Assembly (NCBI GenBank): GCA_001874365.1
Contig: MPDF01000007.1
Coordinates: 1 to 53,745, forward strand
DNA: 53,745 nt
Source of the DNA: Gammaproteobacteria bacterium MedPE
GTDB taxonomy: Bacteria; Pseudomonadota; Gammaproteobacteria; Enterobacterales; Psychrobiaceae
Direction: 5' to 3'
Shown: positions 1 through 10,641 of the stretch, piece after piece
How positions within the stretch are numbered: the first letter of the stretch is position 1
Layout: every line of letters begins with the position of its first letter
Notes under the pieces: generated by a model
The model's input: only the letters and a program-made list of their open reading frames with translations
Databases searched by the model: none
Told to the model about the DNA's origin: nothing
Made by a program: the position numbers and the translations under genes

Positions 1-3
1 CGA

Positions 4-9
4 TATAAT
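4..9 (+). promoter_or_regulatory. possible -10 element for purU
   Basis: A perfect TATAAT lies about 70 bases before the purU start codon. The -35 region would fall outside the window, so only half a promoter can be seen. In AT-rich DNA such hexamers also occur by chance. Confidence 0.3.
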
Positions 10-79
10 GCTTTTTCTTTTGTCTGTGTAAAATTAACTGTGGTAATGTCAGTCTTTATTTAAATAATATCTAGTTATC

Positions 80-931
80 ATGAACAAACATTTCCGCTTA
101 GTAATTTCTTGCCCTGATCAAGTCGGCATCGTTTCAAAAATCAGTCAATTCATAGCAAGCCACAATGGATCTATCACCGAAGCAAATCATCACACAGATG
201 TCCAAGACAATTGGTTCTTTATGCGTCATGAAATTGCGAGTGACAGCTTTGCTTTAACCTTGGAACAGTTTAAATCAGCATTTGAGCCACTTGCCCAAAC
301 GTTAAACTTGGATTGGTCAATTACGGACAGTGAAAGTAGAAACAAGGTTATTTTAATGTGCAGTAAGGAGTCTCACTGTCTAGTCGATATTTTAAATCAG
401 TGGCACAGTGGTGATTTGGACTGTGATATTGCCTGCGTGATTTCAAATCATAACGACTTTCAGGACTTAGTAAAATGGTATGGCATACCATTTCATCACG
501 TACCTGTAGGAAATGATAAACAACAACACTTTCAATCAGTCAGTAACTTAATTAGTGAATACGATGCGCAAAGCATAGTGCTTGCCCGTTATATGCAGAT
601 TCTGCCAAGTGATATGTGCGATAAATTTCATCATCAAATCATCAACATCCATCATAGTTTTTTACCATCATTTGTTGGCGCTAAGCCCTATCACCAAGCC
701 TACAATCGCGGTGTAAAATTAATTGGTGCTACCTGTCATTACGTTACCCAAGATCTCGATGAAGGCCCTATTATCGAGCAAGATGTAGCACGCGTGAGTC
801 ATCGCATGACACCACAAGATATGGTGCGCCTAGGTAAAGACGTAGAAAAGCGTGTGCTGTCCAATGGTCTTAGAATGCATATAGAAGGTCGTGTTATAGT
901 TCATGACAACAAAACAATCATTTTGGACTAA
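80..931 (+). CDS. purU: formyltetrahydrofolate deformylase
   Basis: PurU hydrolyses 10-formyltetrahydrofolate to formate and tetrahydrofolate in the cytosol. It balances one-carbon pools and supplies formate for PurT-dependent purine synthesis. The 283-residue protein has the usual length and the two expected domains. An N-terminal ACT domain (about 5-85, starting LVISCPDQVGIVSKIS) is followed by a formyltransferase domain from about residue 88. The catalytic Asn-His-Asp set is recognisable in NIHHSFLPSF and in the later GATCHYV...DLDEGPII stretch. The ATG at 80 has no strong Shine-Dalgarno sequence, but the ACT domain begins immediately, so the start is well supported. gloB follows after only five bases, so the two are probably cotranscribed. 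Confidence 0.95.
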   Translation: MNKHFRLVISCPDQVGIVSKISQFIASHNGSITEANHHTDVQDNWFFMRHEIASDSFALTLEQFKSAFEPLAQTLNLDWSITDSESRNKVILMCSKESHCLVDILNQWHSGDLDCDIACVISNHNDFQDLVKWYGIPFHHVPVGNDKQQHFQSVSNLISEYDAQSIVLARYMQILPSDMCDKFHHQIINIHHSFLPSFVGAKPYHQAYNRGVKLIGATCHYVTQDLDEGPIIEQDVARVSHRMTPQDMVRLGKDVEKRVLSNGLRMHIEGRVIVHDNKTIILD

Positions 932-936
932 ATATA

Positions 937-1728
937 ATGGCAACACATTATCAGGTAGATGCAATCCAAGCCTTTAACGACAATTACATTTGGGCAATCC
1001 ACCAAAACAACAATGATAACTGTATCATTGTTGATCCAGGTTCAGCGGATGAAGTTTTAAGATTTCTTGCTGATAAAAAAATGTCATTGATCGCCATTTT
1101 AATTACGCATCATCACCGCGATCACATCGGCGGTGTGAGCACATTACTTGCCCAATTTCCCAATATTCCCGTGTATGGCCCGTCAAAAGAAGCAAAGGAA
1201 ACCGTCACTCATCCGTTAACAGACGGCGAAGAAATTACTATACCGGCCCTAGATATCACGTTAAGCGTTTTAGAGGTTCCTGGTCATACCCTTGGACACA
1301 TCGCATATGCCGATGCGCACTCATTATTTTGTGGAGACACATTATTCTCTGGCGGTTGTGGAAGAATGTTTGAAGGTACACCTAAAATGTTCAGTAGTTC
1401 TTTATCTAAATTAAGTGCGCTAGCCTCAACCACCTTAGTTTACTGCGCTCACGAGTACACACTAAACAATCTTACATTTGCAAAGACAATCACGCCTAAC
1501 TCAAGGGAACTTGAAAAATACATTGAAAGCTGTGAAGAAAAACGAGCTAGAAATTTATCAACAATTCCCAGCTCTATCGACACCGAATTAGCCATTAATC
1601 CCTTTCTGAGGTTACAAGATCCTGATGTTATTAATGCGCTTAACCATAAATTCTCAATCAATCTAAATTCGCACAACAATGTCGATGAAAACTTTAAGTG
1701 GTTAAGGCAGTGGAAAGACAGCTTTTAG
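937..1728 (+). CDS. gloB: hydroxyacylglutathione hydrolase (glyoxalase II)
   Basis: GloB hydrolyses S-D-lactoylglutathione to D-lactate and glutathione, the second step of methylglyoxal detoxification. It is a cytosolic metallo-beta-lactamase-fold enzyme. The binuclear metal motif THHHRDHIGG lies near residues 57-66, and the other ligands are visible in PGHTLGH, FCGDTLFSGGCGR and YCAHEYT. The C-terminal glyoxalase II extension that binds glutathione ends in a region with FLRL and FKWLRQWKD. The length of 263 residues is typical. It lies directly behind purU and in front of mltD. In E. coli gloB and mltD are also adjacent but divergent, whereas here they are in tandem. Confidence 0.95.
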   Translation: MATHYQVDAIQAFNDNYIWAIHQNNNDNCIIVDPGSADEVLRFLADKKMSLIAILITHHHRDHIGGVSTLLAQFPNIPVYGPSKEAKETVTHPLTDGEEITIPALDITLSVLEVPGHTLGHIAYADAHSLFCGDTLFSGGCGRMFEGTPKMFSSSLSKLSALASTTLVYCAHEYTLNNLTFAKTITPNSRELEKYIESCEEKRARNLSTIPSSIDTELAINPFLRLQDPDVINALNHKFSINLNSHNNVDENFKWLRQWKDSF

Positions 1729-1759
1729 CACAATAAGGCTTTTCAACTCATCAAGACTA

Positions 1760-1786
1760 TTGAATCGTCGAGCATTGCGATACAAT
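1760..1786 (+). promoter_or_regulatory. possible mltD promoter
   Basis: TTGAAT at 1760-1765 and TACAAT at 1781-1786 are separated by 15 bases, a short spacer. They lie in the 90-base gap before mltD. The match is moderate and purely sequence based. Confidence 0.3.
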
Positions 1787-1818
1787 GTCGCGATTTTATT
1801 GTTTATTGGAATATTAGC

Positions 1819-3408
1819 TTGAGCAAAGTTAGCAAGGTCGTTCTAGCGGCGTTATTAGTATCTTCATTAGCGGGTTGTCAATTAACTTCGCCGCCAAAGC
1901 AACCGGAGATAGTAGCCGCTCCAATTGAAAAACAGACGGTCAAAGAGCCGGTTGTCATAGAGAGAGAAAAACCCGTGATGGTGGTGGTTCCACCGACACC
2001 ACAAGAAGTAGATAACTTGTGGCACCGTATTGAAATGCAATTTTCATTGCCTCAAAACGACAATAAACAGGTAGCAAGTCAATTAAATTGGTATCGAAAG
2101 CACCCAAAATACATCGAGCGAATGTCTAAGCGTGCAGAGCCCTATTTATTTTTCATCGTTCAAGAGATTGAAAGGCGAAACATGCCGCTAGAGATTGCAT
2201 TACTACCTATCGTAGAGAGTGCATTTGATCCTTTTGCCTACTCTCATGGAGCCGCTTCTGGCATGTGGCAAATCATTGGCGATACTGGTAAACGATTCGG
2301 ATTGAAAAATAACTGGTGGTACGACGGCCGTCGTGATGTTGTTGCCTCAACCCATGCAGCACTTGACTATCTGCAATTCTTGCACAAACATTTTAAAGGC
2401 GATTGGCTACATGCCCTCGCCGCCTATAATTCCGGTGAAGGTCGCGTAGGAAGAGCCATTAAAAAAAATCGCAAGCTTGGCAAAGCAACAGATTTTTGGT
2501 CATTAAAACTTCCAGCAGAAACGCGTGATTATGTACCTAAACTACTAGCACTTGCAAAACTGTTAAAGACACCTGATGATTTTGGTATCGTTTGGCCAAC
2601 ATTACCAAACGCTAAACGAGTCGAACAAGTCGCAACAGGATCTCAAATAGATCTGGCATTAGCAGCAAAACTCGCCAAGATGGACTTGAAAGAGTTATAT
2701 CAATTAAACCCCGGTTTCAACCGTTGGGCGACGCCACCTAGTGGCGAGTATAAACTTCTATTACCGTTACACAAAGCGGGTGAATTTAAATCTGAACTTG
2801 CTAAGACCCCAAAGAAAGACCGACTCCATTGGACGCGATATCAAATTAAATCTGGAGACACACTCGGCCAAATTGCCCAACGTCACCAGACCACATCGTC
2901 CATAATACGTCAAATCAATGGCTTTAATGGTAATAACATTAGGGCTGGAAAGTTTTTATTGATTCCTATCGCATCAAATAACCTTAGTGAGTATCAGTTG
3001 TCTGCAGACTCGAGGCTCGCAGCGACGCAAAATAAAAAACGTGGCCAATTAAAAACAACTTACATTGTGCAATCCGGCGATAACCTTTGGGATATTGCTA
3101 GAAAATTTAAAGTTAGTCATCGCAGTATCGCCAAATGGAACGGTATGGCACCTACCGACAATCTCCGTTTGGGTAAAAAGCTGGTTATATGGCAAAACAC
3201 CGGAAAAGCGATCGCAGGACCTGGTAACAAGGTCTTACGTACAATTACTTACCGGGTAAGAAATGGCGATTCTATTGCACGCATTGCACAAAAATTTAAT
3301 CTAAAAGTTAAAGATGTTGTCCGTTGGAATTCACTCAATGTTAAAAAGTATTTACAACCTGGGCAACGCCTAAAATTGCAAGTTGATGTAACCCAAATCA
3401 ATTCTTAA
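1819..3408 (+). CDS. mltD: membrane-bound lytic murein transglycosylase D, lipoprotein with three LysM domains
   Basis: MltD cleaves the glycan strands of peptidoglycan and leaves 1,6-anhydromuramyl ends. It acts from the inner face of the outer membrane. The start is a TTG codon. It yields a lipoprotein signal peptide with lipobox LAGC, so Cys20 is the predicted lipidated residue. The SLT catalytic domain spans about 110-260 with the catalytic Glu133 in PIVESAFDPFA, followed by SGMWQII and AYNSGEGRV. Three LysM peptidoglycan-binding domains start near residues 341, 415 and 478. E. coli MltD has two, so this version (529 residues) carries one more. A hairpin terminator follows at once. No other function is plausible. 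Confidence 0.95.
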   Translation: MSKVSKVVLAALLVSSLAGCQLTSPPKQPEIVAAPIEKQTVKEPVVIEREKPVMVVVPPTPQEVDNLWHRIEMQFSLPQNDNKQVASQLNWYRKHPKYIERMSKRAEPYLFFIVQEIERRNMPLEIALLPIVESAFDPFAYSHGAASGMWQIIGDTGKRFGLKNNWWYDGRRDVVASTHAALDYLQFLHKHFKGDWLHALAAYNSGEGRVGRAIKKNRKLGKATDFWSLKLPAETRDYVPKLLALAKLLKTPDDFGIVWPTLPNAKRVEQVATGSQIDLALAAKLAKMDLKELYQLNPGFNRWATPPSGEYKLLLPLHKAGEFKSELAKTPKKDRLHWTRYQIKSGDTLGQIAQRHQTTSSIIRQINGFNGNNIRAGKFLLIPIASNNLSEYQLSADSRLAATQNKKRGQLKTTYIVQSGDNLWDIARKFKVSHRSIAKWNGMAPTDNLRLGKKLVIWQNTGKAIAGPGNKVLRTITYRVRNGDSIARIAQKFNLKVKDVVRWNSLNVKKYLQPGQRLKLQVDVTQINS

Positions 3409-3417
3409 CCTTTAAAT

Positions 3418-3460
3418 GAGCATAAAGCTATTGATTGCATTAGCTTTATGCTCACTTTCT
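3418..3460 (+). terminator. Rho-independent terminator after mltD
   Basis: A perfect 13-bp stem (3418-3430 with 3441-3453) encloses a 10-base loop. It is followed by a T-rich tail ACTTTCTTT. It ends the purU-gloB-mltD transcript and overlaps the spurious upstream extension of the sdaA reading frame. Confidence 0.8.
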
Positions 3461-3527
3461 TTAATATTAAACACCTGTTTCCTTTAATAAACATTTCCTC
3501 AAATGTGAAATTAATTAACTTATTTTG

Positions 3528-3556
3528 TTGGGTGAAGCGACGCGCTGGTGTAAGAT
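3528..3556 (+). promoter_or_regulatory. sdaA promoter (sigma-70 type)
   Basis: TTGGGT (3528-3533) and TAAGAT (3551-3556) are separated by exactly 17 bases. Transcription would start near 3563, about 30 bases before the ATG at 3592. This position argues against a start codon further upstream at 3448. Confidence 0.55.
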
Positions 3557-3591
3557 GGGCTGATAATAATAGTCGAGCAAAAGAGAAATGT

Positions 3592-4965
3592 ATGATCAGT
3601 GTATTTGATATGTTTAGTATTGGTATCGGTCCTTCGAGTTCACATACCGTTGGTCCAATGCGTGCAGCCTTTAGGTTTACCCAAGATTTAGAGCAACTAA
3701 ATCACCTTGACAATGTCACCCATGTAAAAACCGAGTTATACGGTTCTCTAGGCCAGACCGGTATCGGGCATGGTACTGGCAAAGCGGTCATTTTGGGCTT
3801 AGCTGGCTATGAACCTGAAACTATTGATCCAGAAATTATTGATCCATTCCTTGAGCAAGTAGATAAAGAAGAAACTATCAAGTTATTGGGACGTCACCAA
3901 ACAGCGTTCCCGCGTAAGAATGCGATCGTCTTTCACCGCCGTAAGAGTTTACCAGTGCATGCAAATGCCATGGAACTATTTGCCTATCAAGGCGATAATT
4001 TACTCTTTAATAAGGTGTATTATTCAATTGGCGGTGGCTTTATCGTCGATGAAGAAGAAATAAAGACCTTCACCAAAGATAAAACAGATGCTGATCTTGC
4101 AAAATATCCATTCAACACGTCAGAAGAATTACTTAATCAATGTAATACACATGGTTTGAGTATTTCAGCATTAATGATGGCTAATGAAAATACCCTAGCA
4201 CCTGAGTCAGAAGTCGTTGAACGTCTCTCAAGCATTTGGCATACAATGCGTGCATCAGTTGAGCGTGGTTGTCGACGTGAAGGTATTCTGCCTGGTGGTC
4301 TTAAATTACGACGTCGCGCAGCCTCTTTACATCGTCGTTTGCAAGTTGAAGAAGGCAGCAATGTTGACCCTTTATCAGCGATTGATTGGGTGAATCTCTT
4401 TGCAATGGCGGTCAATGAAGAAAACGCTGCTGGCGGTCAAGTAGTTACTGCTCCAACAAACGGTGCTGCTGGTATTATTCCAGCTGTTTTATGCTATTTT
4501 GATAAATTCATTCAGCCCGTAACAGATGAAATCGCGGTCAGATACCTACTTACAGCGGCAGCAATCGGTATTCTGTATAAGAAAAATGCATCAATTTCAG
4601 GTGCAGAAGTTGGTTGTCAAGGTGAAGTCGGCGTTGCCTGCTCAATGGCGGCAGCGGGTTTAACTGAAATTATGGGCGGCACCATTGACCATGTTGAAAA
4701 TGCGGCAGAAGTCGGCATGGAGCATAACTTAGGTTTAACCTGTGATCCTGTAGGTGGCCTAGTACAGGTACCATGTATTGAACGTAACGCAATGGGCGCC
4801 GTGAAAGCAATTAATGCATCTCGTATCGCAATGCGTGGCGATGGTCAGCACAAAGTATCTCTTGATAAAGTGATTAAAACCATGTGGGATACAGGAAATG
4901 ATATGAAGAGTAAGTACAAAGAAACAGCTCGTGGCGGTTTAGCGGTCAATATAGTTGAATGTTAA
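3592..4965 (+). CDS. sdaA: L-serine ammonia-lyase, iron-sulfur type
   Basis: This enzyme converts L-serine to pyruvate and ammonia in the cytosol using an oxygen-labile [4Fe-4S] cluster. I start it at the ATG at 3592, giving [18 protein letters not shown] and 457 residues, the normal size for the single-chain bacterial form. The open frame continues upstream to 3448, but that extension overlaps the mltD terminator and the likely promoter. The beta-domain motif [13 protein letters not shown] lies at the N-terminus. The alpha domain shows [17 protein letters not shown], with cysteines in [16 protein letters not shown] and [12 protein letters not shown] that are expected cluster ligands. sdaA could equally be named sdaB, because the isozymes cannot be separated from this sequence. 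A bidirectional terminator separates it from cysB. Confidence 0.94.
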   Translation: MISVFDMFSIGIGPSSSHTVGPMRAAFRFTQDLEQLNHLDNVTHVKTELYGSLGQTGIGHGTGKAVILGLAGYEPETIDPEIIDPFLEQVDKEETIKLLGRHQTAFPRKNAIVFHRRKSLPVHANAMELFAYQGDNLLFNKVYYSIGGGFIVDEEEIKTFTKDKTDADLAKYPFNTSEELLNQCNTHGLSISALMMANENTLAPESEVVERLSSIWHTMRASVERGCRREGILPGGLKLRRRAASLHRRLQVEEGSNVDPLSAIDWVNLFAMAVNEENAAGGQVVTAPTNGAAGIIPAVLCYFDKFIQPVTDEIAVRYLLTAAAIGILYKKNASISGAEVGCQGEVGVACSMAAAGLTEIMGGTIDHVENAAEVGMEHNLGLTCDPVGGLVQVPCIERNAMGAVKAINASRIAMRGDGQHKVSLDKVIKTMWDTGNDMKSKYKETARGGLAVNIVEC

Positions 4966-4985
4966 TAAACATCTAGTACTAAATT

Positions 4986-5014
4986 AAAAAAAGCGGCTTA
5001 AGCCGCTTTTTTTA
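4986..5014. terminator. bidirectional terminator between sdaA and cysB
   Basis: The palindrome AAGCGGCTTAAGCCGCTT is flanked by an A run on the left and a T run on the right. It can therefore stop transcription arriving from either convergent gene. Confidence 0.88.
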
Positions 5015-5028
5015 TACCTTTTTATAAA

Positions 5029-6018
<990 letters not shown>

Positions 6019-6038
6019 TTAACTCTTGATTTGATGGC

Positions 6039-6129
6039 CAATGACAATATATATATCATTGAGCAGTTGCGCTCACTATATTCTAATTTGTTATAACAAG
6101 ATTAAATATAAATCATAAATAGAATATAG
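6039..6129. promoter_or_regulatory. cluster of inverted repeats upstream of cysB
   Basis: Three symmetric elements sit in the 255-base gap between cysB and the next gene. CAATGA and TCATTG form a repeat over 6039-6061. TTGTTATAACAA at 6088-6099 is a perfect 12-base palindrome. CTATATTCTA (6076-6085) and TAGAATATAG (6120-6129) are perfect 10-base arms that frame that palindrome. They could be operators for CysB autoregulation or for the divergent gene at 6268, but no binding motif was matched rigorously. Confidence 0.4.
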
Positions 6130-6267
6130 CAAGTAGATTCATCAGTTATTTTCAATTCTGGTAGATATTAGTTCGTGCATCTTTATTGAAACGCTAGATT
6201 TTTAAGGTAAACAAGCGGTATGATAATGAATACTTGCGTCTAACGCCCTTTTTTATAAGACATATTT

Positions 6268-6963
6268 ATGAGTACATCAAATAATAACAATATAGATTAC
6301 AAGAAAATATTATCCGCTATCAGTTATGATATGCGAAACTCGCTTACGTTGATGTTCCAATCTTTACAGACAGTCGCTAACCAGCCTCAAGCAAATAAAA
6401 CATTGAGCACTGAAGAGTTGTCGGATATAAACTACCAAGTGCAGCGACTCAATGGAAATCTGACCCAGCTTATGGCGTTGTATAATGTTGAAGAAGATCG
6501 TCTAATGATAAACTCGACTGAAGAGATCGTCAGTGACGTCATTGAATCAGCCGTTTTCCAAAATGACTTGTACACGCAAAGTAAAGGTATCGATATTCAA
6601 ATCAATGTCGATGAAGATCTACAATGGTGTTTAGACCGCGACCTCATTGCCTATTTGGTTGATGATGTACTTAGCAATGCGATTCGTTATTCTCAAAAGC
6701 AAATAGATATAGACGTTACTGTCAATAATGGTGCACTTTCAATCGCCATTTCAGATGACTCCAGTGGTTACCCAACGGCAATGATTGACGCCGCTGCGGC
6801 CCCAATTGACGAGCTCGCCTCTAAATTCGGACGTATGGGGATTGGTCTCCTATTTTCAAAACTCATAGTGCTGTCTCATAACAACTATGGAAAAAACGGC
6901 CAACTTGTATTAAACAATGATGGTAAATTAGGCGGCAGCACATTTACTATTGTATTACCCTAA
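6268..6963 (+). CDS. histidine-kinase-like ATPase lacking the phospho-acceptor histidine
   Basis: The 231-residue soluble protein looks like the catalytic half of a two-component sensor kinase. The helix ISYDMRNSLTLM (about 18-29) aligns with an H-box of the type SHDMRNPLT, but Tyr20 stands where the phosphorylated His is expected. The HATPase_c fold follows: an N-box DDVLSNAIRYS (Asn137), a G1-like DDSSG (163-167) and a G2-like box GRMGIGLLFSKL (188-199). ATP binding therefore seems retained, while autophosphorylation on His appears lost. There is no sensor domain, membrane segment or adjacent response regulator. It is followed after 15 bases by a membrane coiled-coil gene with a good ribosome site, so the two are probably one operon. 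Its function is unknown. It could be an ATPase, a regulatory pseudokinase or an anti-sigma-like kinase. Confidence 0.75.
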   Translation: MSTSNNNNIDYKKILSAISYDMRNSLTLMFQSLQTVANQPQANKTLSTEELSDINYQVQRLNGNLTQLMALYNVEEDRLMINSTEEIVSDVIESAVFQNDLYTQSKGIDIQINVDEDLQWCLDRDLIAYLVDDVLSNAIRYSQKQIDIDVTVNNGALSIAISDDSSGYPTAMIDAAAAPIDELASKFGRMGIGLLFSKLIVLSHNNYGKNGQLVLNNDGKLGGSTFTIVLP

Positions 6964-6978
6964 AACAAAGGACAGGAA

Positions 6979-7743
6979 ATGACAGTATATATTATTGCAG
7001 GCGTCGGCTTTCTAGTCTTGATGGTCATTGTGATGACTGTAATGCAACAGCAACGTAATCGGGTCGAGTCAGAAAAACGTACTGAAGTATCACGACTTAC
7101 GCTAACTATTGACGAAACCGAAGATCTGTTATCTCGCGTTACTAACATTCCAGTTACTAAAGCGTTGATGATTATTATGCATAACCGTATCTTAGAGACG
7201 CAAAAGTCAATTTTTTCAATAAACAATGATCGCACCCTAGCAGCACAAATTAATGACAGACAGCAACTCATAGAATCCATAGGTAACTCTTTTCAGTCTC
7301 AAGGACTCGATACGTTTAGATTACCTAATGATGATCGTGAAGTTTTACAAATGGTTCAACTAATTAAGAAACTCAAAGGCCTCATTAATAACGAACATAA
7401 GCGAGGTCGAATTAATCCAGATGTATTCGGCAATGAAATAAAACGTGCTGATTTAATGCAGATCAGAATAAACATTAATTCAATAATCGGCCGTGCCAAA
7501 GGCGCTATCGACGCTAAACAGTCAGGTTCAGCGCGAACATACCTAGATAAAGCCATAAAAACCCTTCGAGCAATAAATTCTGAAGGAGACGGCTTTGTTA
7601 ATGCAAAACTGGCGGAAGCTGAAGCAATGCTGGCCAAACTTGATCAAGTTAAAATAGACCGTGATGAACGAGCCAAGCGCGAGCAAGATGAGAAAACAAG
7701 TACTGATTTAGACATATTGTTTCAACCTAAAAAGAAATGGTAA
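6979..7743 (+). CDS. membrane-anchored coiled-coil protein of unknown function
   Basis: I do not recognise a named family. The 254-residue protein has one hydrophobic N-terminal segment (about 3-22, VYIIAGVGFLVLMVIVMTVM) followed by a long charged, mostly helical cytoplasmic region. The region has heptad-like stretches and a very charged C-terminus (about 210-254, rich in Lys, Glu and Asp, ending in PKKKW). The start at 6979 is preceded by the ribosome site AAAGGACAGGAA. It lies directly behind the histidine-less kinase-like gene, so both products may act together at the inner membrane. A strong bidirectional terminator closes the operon before the convergent topA. Proteins in this position beside topA occur in related marine bacteria as hypothetical proteins, as far as I recall. 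Confidence 0.75.
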   Translation: MTVYIIAGVGFLVLMVIVMTVMQQQRNRVESEKRTEVSRLTLTIDETEDLLSRVTNIPVTKALMIIMHNRILETQKSIFSINNDRTLAAQINDRQQLIESIGNSFQSQGLDTFRLPNDDREVLQMVQLIKKLKGLINNEHKRGRINPDVFGNEIKRADLMQIRININSIIGRAKGAIDAKQSGSARTYLDKAIKTLRAINSEGDGFVNAKLAEAEAMLAKLDQVKIDRDERAKREQDEKTSTDLDILFQPKKKW

Positions 7744-7769
7744 TAATCTCTTATTAAAAAGCAGCCATA

Positions 7770-7799
7770 AAAAAACCGCTCCTAAGAGCGGTTTTTTAT
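7770..7799. terminator. bidirectional terminator between the coiled-coil gene and topA
   Basis: The stem ACCGCTC / GAGCGGT encloses the loop CTAA. It is flanked by seven A on the left and six T on the right. It serves both convergent transcripts. Confidence 0.88.
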
Positions 7800-7814
7800 T
7801 ATCTAAAGAACAAA

Positions 7815-10460
7815 CTACTTTTTCTTAGAAGCTCGCTTAGCTTTTTGGTGTTCGATCCACTTTCCATTTTCATAAGTTGCTGTCCAACCAGTCGCTTTCT
7901 TGTCAATCTCAGTCATTACATATTGAGATTTATTCTTACGGCTATAGCGTACAATTGCCATATTGCCATCTGCGTCTTTTTGGGGAGCATCCGCTAGGTA
8001 ATAGAATTTCGATGAAATTCGGTCTCTAAATTGATGAAGTTCTGCAACCTGAGGCGCTCTCGTTTCACGAGCTTTAGGAAATGTATGAGCTGCAAGGAAA
8101 ATACCTGATGCACCGTCCCGTAATACAAAGTAAGCGTCACTCTTATCACATGGTAACTCAGGTAAATGTACAGGATCTTCTTTCGGCGGCGCCACTTCCC
8201 CGCTTTTCAATAATTTACGTGTGTTCTTACATTCATCGACATTAGTACACGCAAAGTATTTACCAAAGCGGCCGTTTTTAAGTTCCATATCATGTTCACA
8301 ACGATCACATTCGATAATCGGCCCATCATATCCTTTAATCTTAAAGGTACCTTGCTCAATTTCGTTACCGCCACACGCAGGATTATTACCACAAACATGC
8401 AATTTACGTGTTTCGTCAACCAAATAAGAGTCCATCGTCGTATCACAAATATGACAACGGCGGCGCTGCATCAAGGCTTTGTTTTCAGCATCATCATCCG
8501 CTGCGACAACATCATCACCCGAAGTTAGGTTAATAGTAGTTTTACAACGCTCTTTAGGTGGCAAATCATAACCAGAACAACCAAGGAATACACCTGTAGT
8601 TCCTGTTCTAATGCCCATTTTACGTTCACACGTTGGACAATCGATATCTGTTAACACCATATTGTTAGGACGCATACCGCCTTCTTCAGGTGTTAAATTT
8701 GCTTGATCAAGCTGTTTGGTAAAGCCTTTATAAAAATTATTCAGTGAACCTTTCCAATCCATCTCACCGTTTGCAATTAAATCAAGTTCTTGTTCCATTT
8801 GCGCAGTGAAATCGTAGGAAAGTAATTCTGTAAAGTTTTCATCTAACCGATCTGTGATGATCTCTCCCATCTTTTCTGCAAAGAAACGACGGTTCTCAAC
8901 ACGTGCATAACCACGATCTTGAATAGTTGAAATGATAGATGCATATGTTGAAGGACGACCAATTCCGCGTTTTTCGAGTTCCTTAACCAAACTTGCTTCA
9001 TTGAAGCGTGCTGTAGGTTTAGTAAAATGTTGTTTGGGCTCAATTTTTTCCAAATTCAGCGTATTACCAACATTCACGGCTGGCAAGTTTACATCTTCTT
9101 CTGCTTTACGCTTAACAGCAGTTTGAACTCTAGTCCAACCGTCAAACTTAACAATACGACCCGTTGCTTTAAGTTCGTATTTGTCGGCGGACACCTTTAA
9201 TGTTGTTACATCATATTTAGCTGGAGTCATTTGACACGCCACGTATTGACGCCAAATCAATTCGTATAAGCGCTCTGCATCACGCTCCATTTTATTTAAC
9301 GATGTTGCACTGCGAGCAACATCACTCGGTCTTATCGCTTCATGAGCCTCTTGGGCACCTTCTTTACTTCCGTAATAGTTAGGCGTTTCCGGTAAATATG
9401 ATTTACCGAACTCACTTTCGATATGATTACGTGCGGCATCAATTGCGTCTTTACTTAAATTAGTCGAATCGGTACGCATATAAGTAATGTAACCAGCCTC
9501 ATATAGGCGTTGAGCCAACATCATCGTCTTTTTAACACCAAAACCTAAACGTGTGCTTGCAGCCTGCTGAAGCGTCGACGTAATAAATGGCGCTGACGGA
9601 CGTGACTGACTCGGTTTATCTTCGCGAGAACTCACGGTATAGGCGGCATTTTTTAACGCATTTAATGCAACGTTAGACTCAGCTTCGCTGACAGGCTTAA
9701 AAGCCTTACCATCCACTTTAGTCACTTTCATCGCCAACGTTTGAGTATCATCAGTGGTCAACTGTGCATGCATATCCCAAAATTCTTCAGGATTAAACGC
9801 CTTGATTTCGCGCTCTCGCTCAACAACTAGCTTTACTGCCACCGATTGAACACGACCCGCAGATAAGCCACGTGCAACTTTTTTCCACAGCAATGGCGAC
9901 ACCATATAACCGACAACTCGGTCAAGAAAACGTCGTGCTTGTTGTGCGTTCACACCATCGATATTTAATTCCGTCGGCGTATCAAAAGCTTCACTGATAG
10001 CGTTTTTGGTAATTTCATTAAACACAACGCGTTTAAATCGACTGTCATCGCCACCAATAACTTCACGAAGGTGCCAGGCAATAGCCTCTCCTTCTCTATC
10101 CAAATCCGATGCTAAATAGACGTAATCAGCTTTTTCAGCCAACGACTGCAGTTCACTCACTACTTTTTCTTTACCAGGAAGAATTTCGTAATGTGCGTCC
10201 CACCCACCTTCAGGATCGATACCCATTCGATTAATAAGCTGCTGCTTATCACGCGCCGCCTTATATTTTTCCTTTGCCGCTGGTTCCATCTTGCGAACTT
10301 CAGCTGGCGTCTTTGTAAATTTATTCTTTTTGACTGCACCAGAGGTTGGTAAATCACGAATATGACCAACTGAGGATTTAACGATGAAGTCTTTACCTAA
10401 ATATTTGTTAATAGTTTTCGCTTTGGCTGGCGATTCCACTATTACTAATGATCTTCCCAT
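7815..10460 (-). CDS. topA: DNA topoisomerase I (type IA)
   Basis: TopA relaxes negative supercoils by transient single-strand cleavage behind moving RNA polymerase. At 881 residues it is close to the E. coli enzyme (865). The N-terminal TOPRIM domain carries [14 protein letters not shown] and the metal-binding DLDREGE at 119-125. The catalytic tyrosine is Tyr327 in [11 protein letters not shown]. Three C-terminal zinc-ribbon modules with paired cysteines follow (CPTC..., CHIC..., CDRC...), then a Lys-rich tail ending in AKRASKKK. The ATG at 10460 gives the canonical [10 protein letters not shown]. The 180 bases before the next gene upstream hold a terminator and presumably the topA promoter. 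Confidence 0.97.
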   Translation of the reverse strand: MGRSLVIVESPAKAKTINKYLGKDFIVKSSVGHIRDLPTSGAVKKNKFTKTPAEVRKMEPAAKEKYKAARDKQQLINRMGIDPEGGWDAHYEILPGKEKVVSELQSLAEKADYVYLASDLDREGEAIAWHLREVIGGDDSRFKRVVFNEITKNAISEAFDTPTELNIDGVNAQQARRFLDRVVGYMVSPLLWKKVARGLSAGRVQSVAVKLVVEREREIKAFNPEEFWDMHAQLTTDDTQTLAMKVTKVDGKAFKPVSEAESNVALNALKNAAYTVSSREDKPSQSRPSAPFITSTLQQAASTRLGFGVKKTMMLAQRLYEAGYITYMRTDSTNLSKDAIDAARNHIESEFGKSYLPETPNYYGSKEGAQEAHEAIRPSDVARSATSLNKMERDAERLYELIWRQYVACQMTPAKYDVTTLKVSADKYELKATGRIVKFDGWTRVQTAVKRKAEEDVNLPAVNVGNTLNLEKIEPKQHFTKPTARFNEASLVKELEKRGIGRPSTYASIISTIQDRGYARVENRRFFAEKMGEIITDRLDENFTELLSYDFTAQMEQELDLIANGEMDWKGSLNNFYKGFTKQLDQANLTPEEGGMRPNNMVLTDIDCPTCERKMGIRTGTTGVFLGCSGYDLPPKERCKTTINLTSGDDVVAADDDAENKALMQRRRCHICDTTMDSYLVDETRKLHVCGNNPACGGNEIEQGTFKIKGYDGPIIECDRCEHDMELKNGRFGKYFACTNVDECKNTRKLLKSGEVAPPKEDPVHLPELPCDKSDAYFVLRDGASGIFLAAHTFPKARETRAPQVAELHQFRDRISSKFYYLADAPQKDADGNMAIVRYSRKNKSQYVMTEIDKKATGWTATYENGKWIEHQKAKRASKKK

Positions 10461-10610
10461 AAGAAAAAAATGTCCATTGATGGAGTGAGAATATGTATTG
10501 GCTCAATTTATAGAGACTAATAAGCAATAATTCAAGATGTTATTTGGAATAACCCCATAAAAAGTTAAAATTAGCTATATAATCGACCTGATCGTTCGTT
10601 TATAACACAA

Positions 10611-10636
10611 ATTAAAACGGCGCTAAAAGCGCCGCA
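10611..10636 (-). terminator. terminator after the Ig-repeat lipoprotein gene
   Basis: Read on the minus strand, the stem CGGCGCT / AGCGCCG is followed by TTTTAATTT. It separates the lipoprotein gene from topA, which is transcribed in the same direction. Confidence 0.7.
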
Positions 10637-10641
10637 TTGGT

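Noticed and set aside
3448-3591. Upstream extension of the sdaA reading frame
   Set aside because: It overlaps the mltD terminator and a good promoter, and the 457-residue product from 3592 has the standard length and N-terminus.
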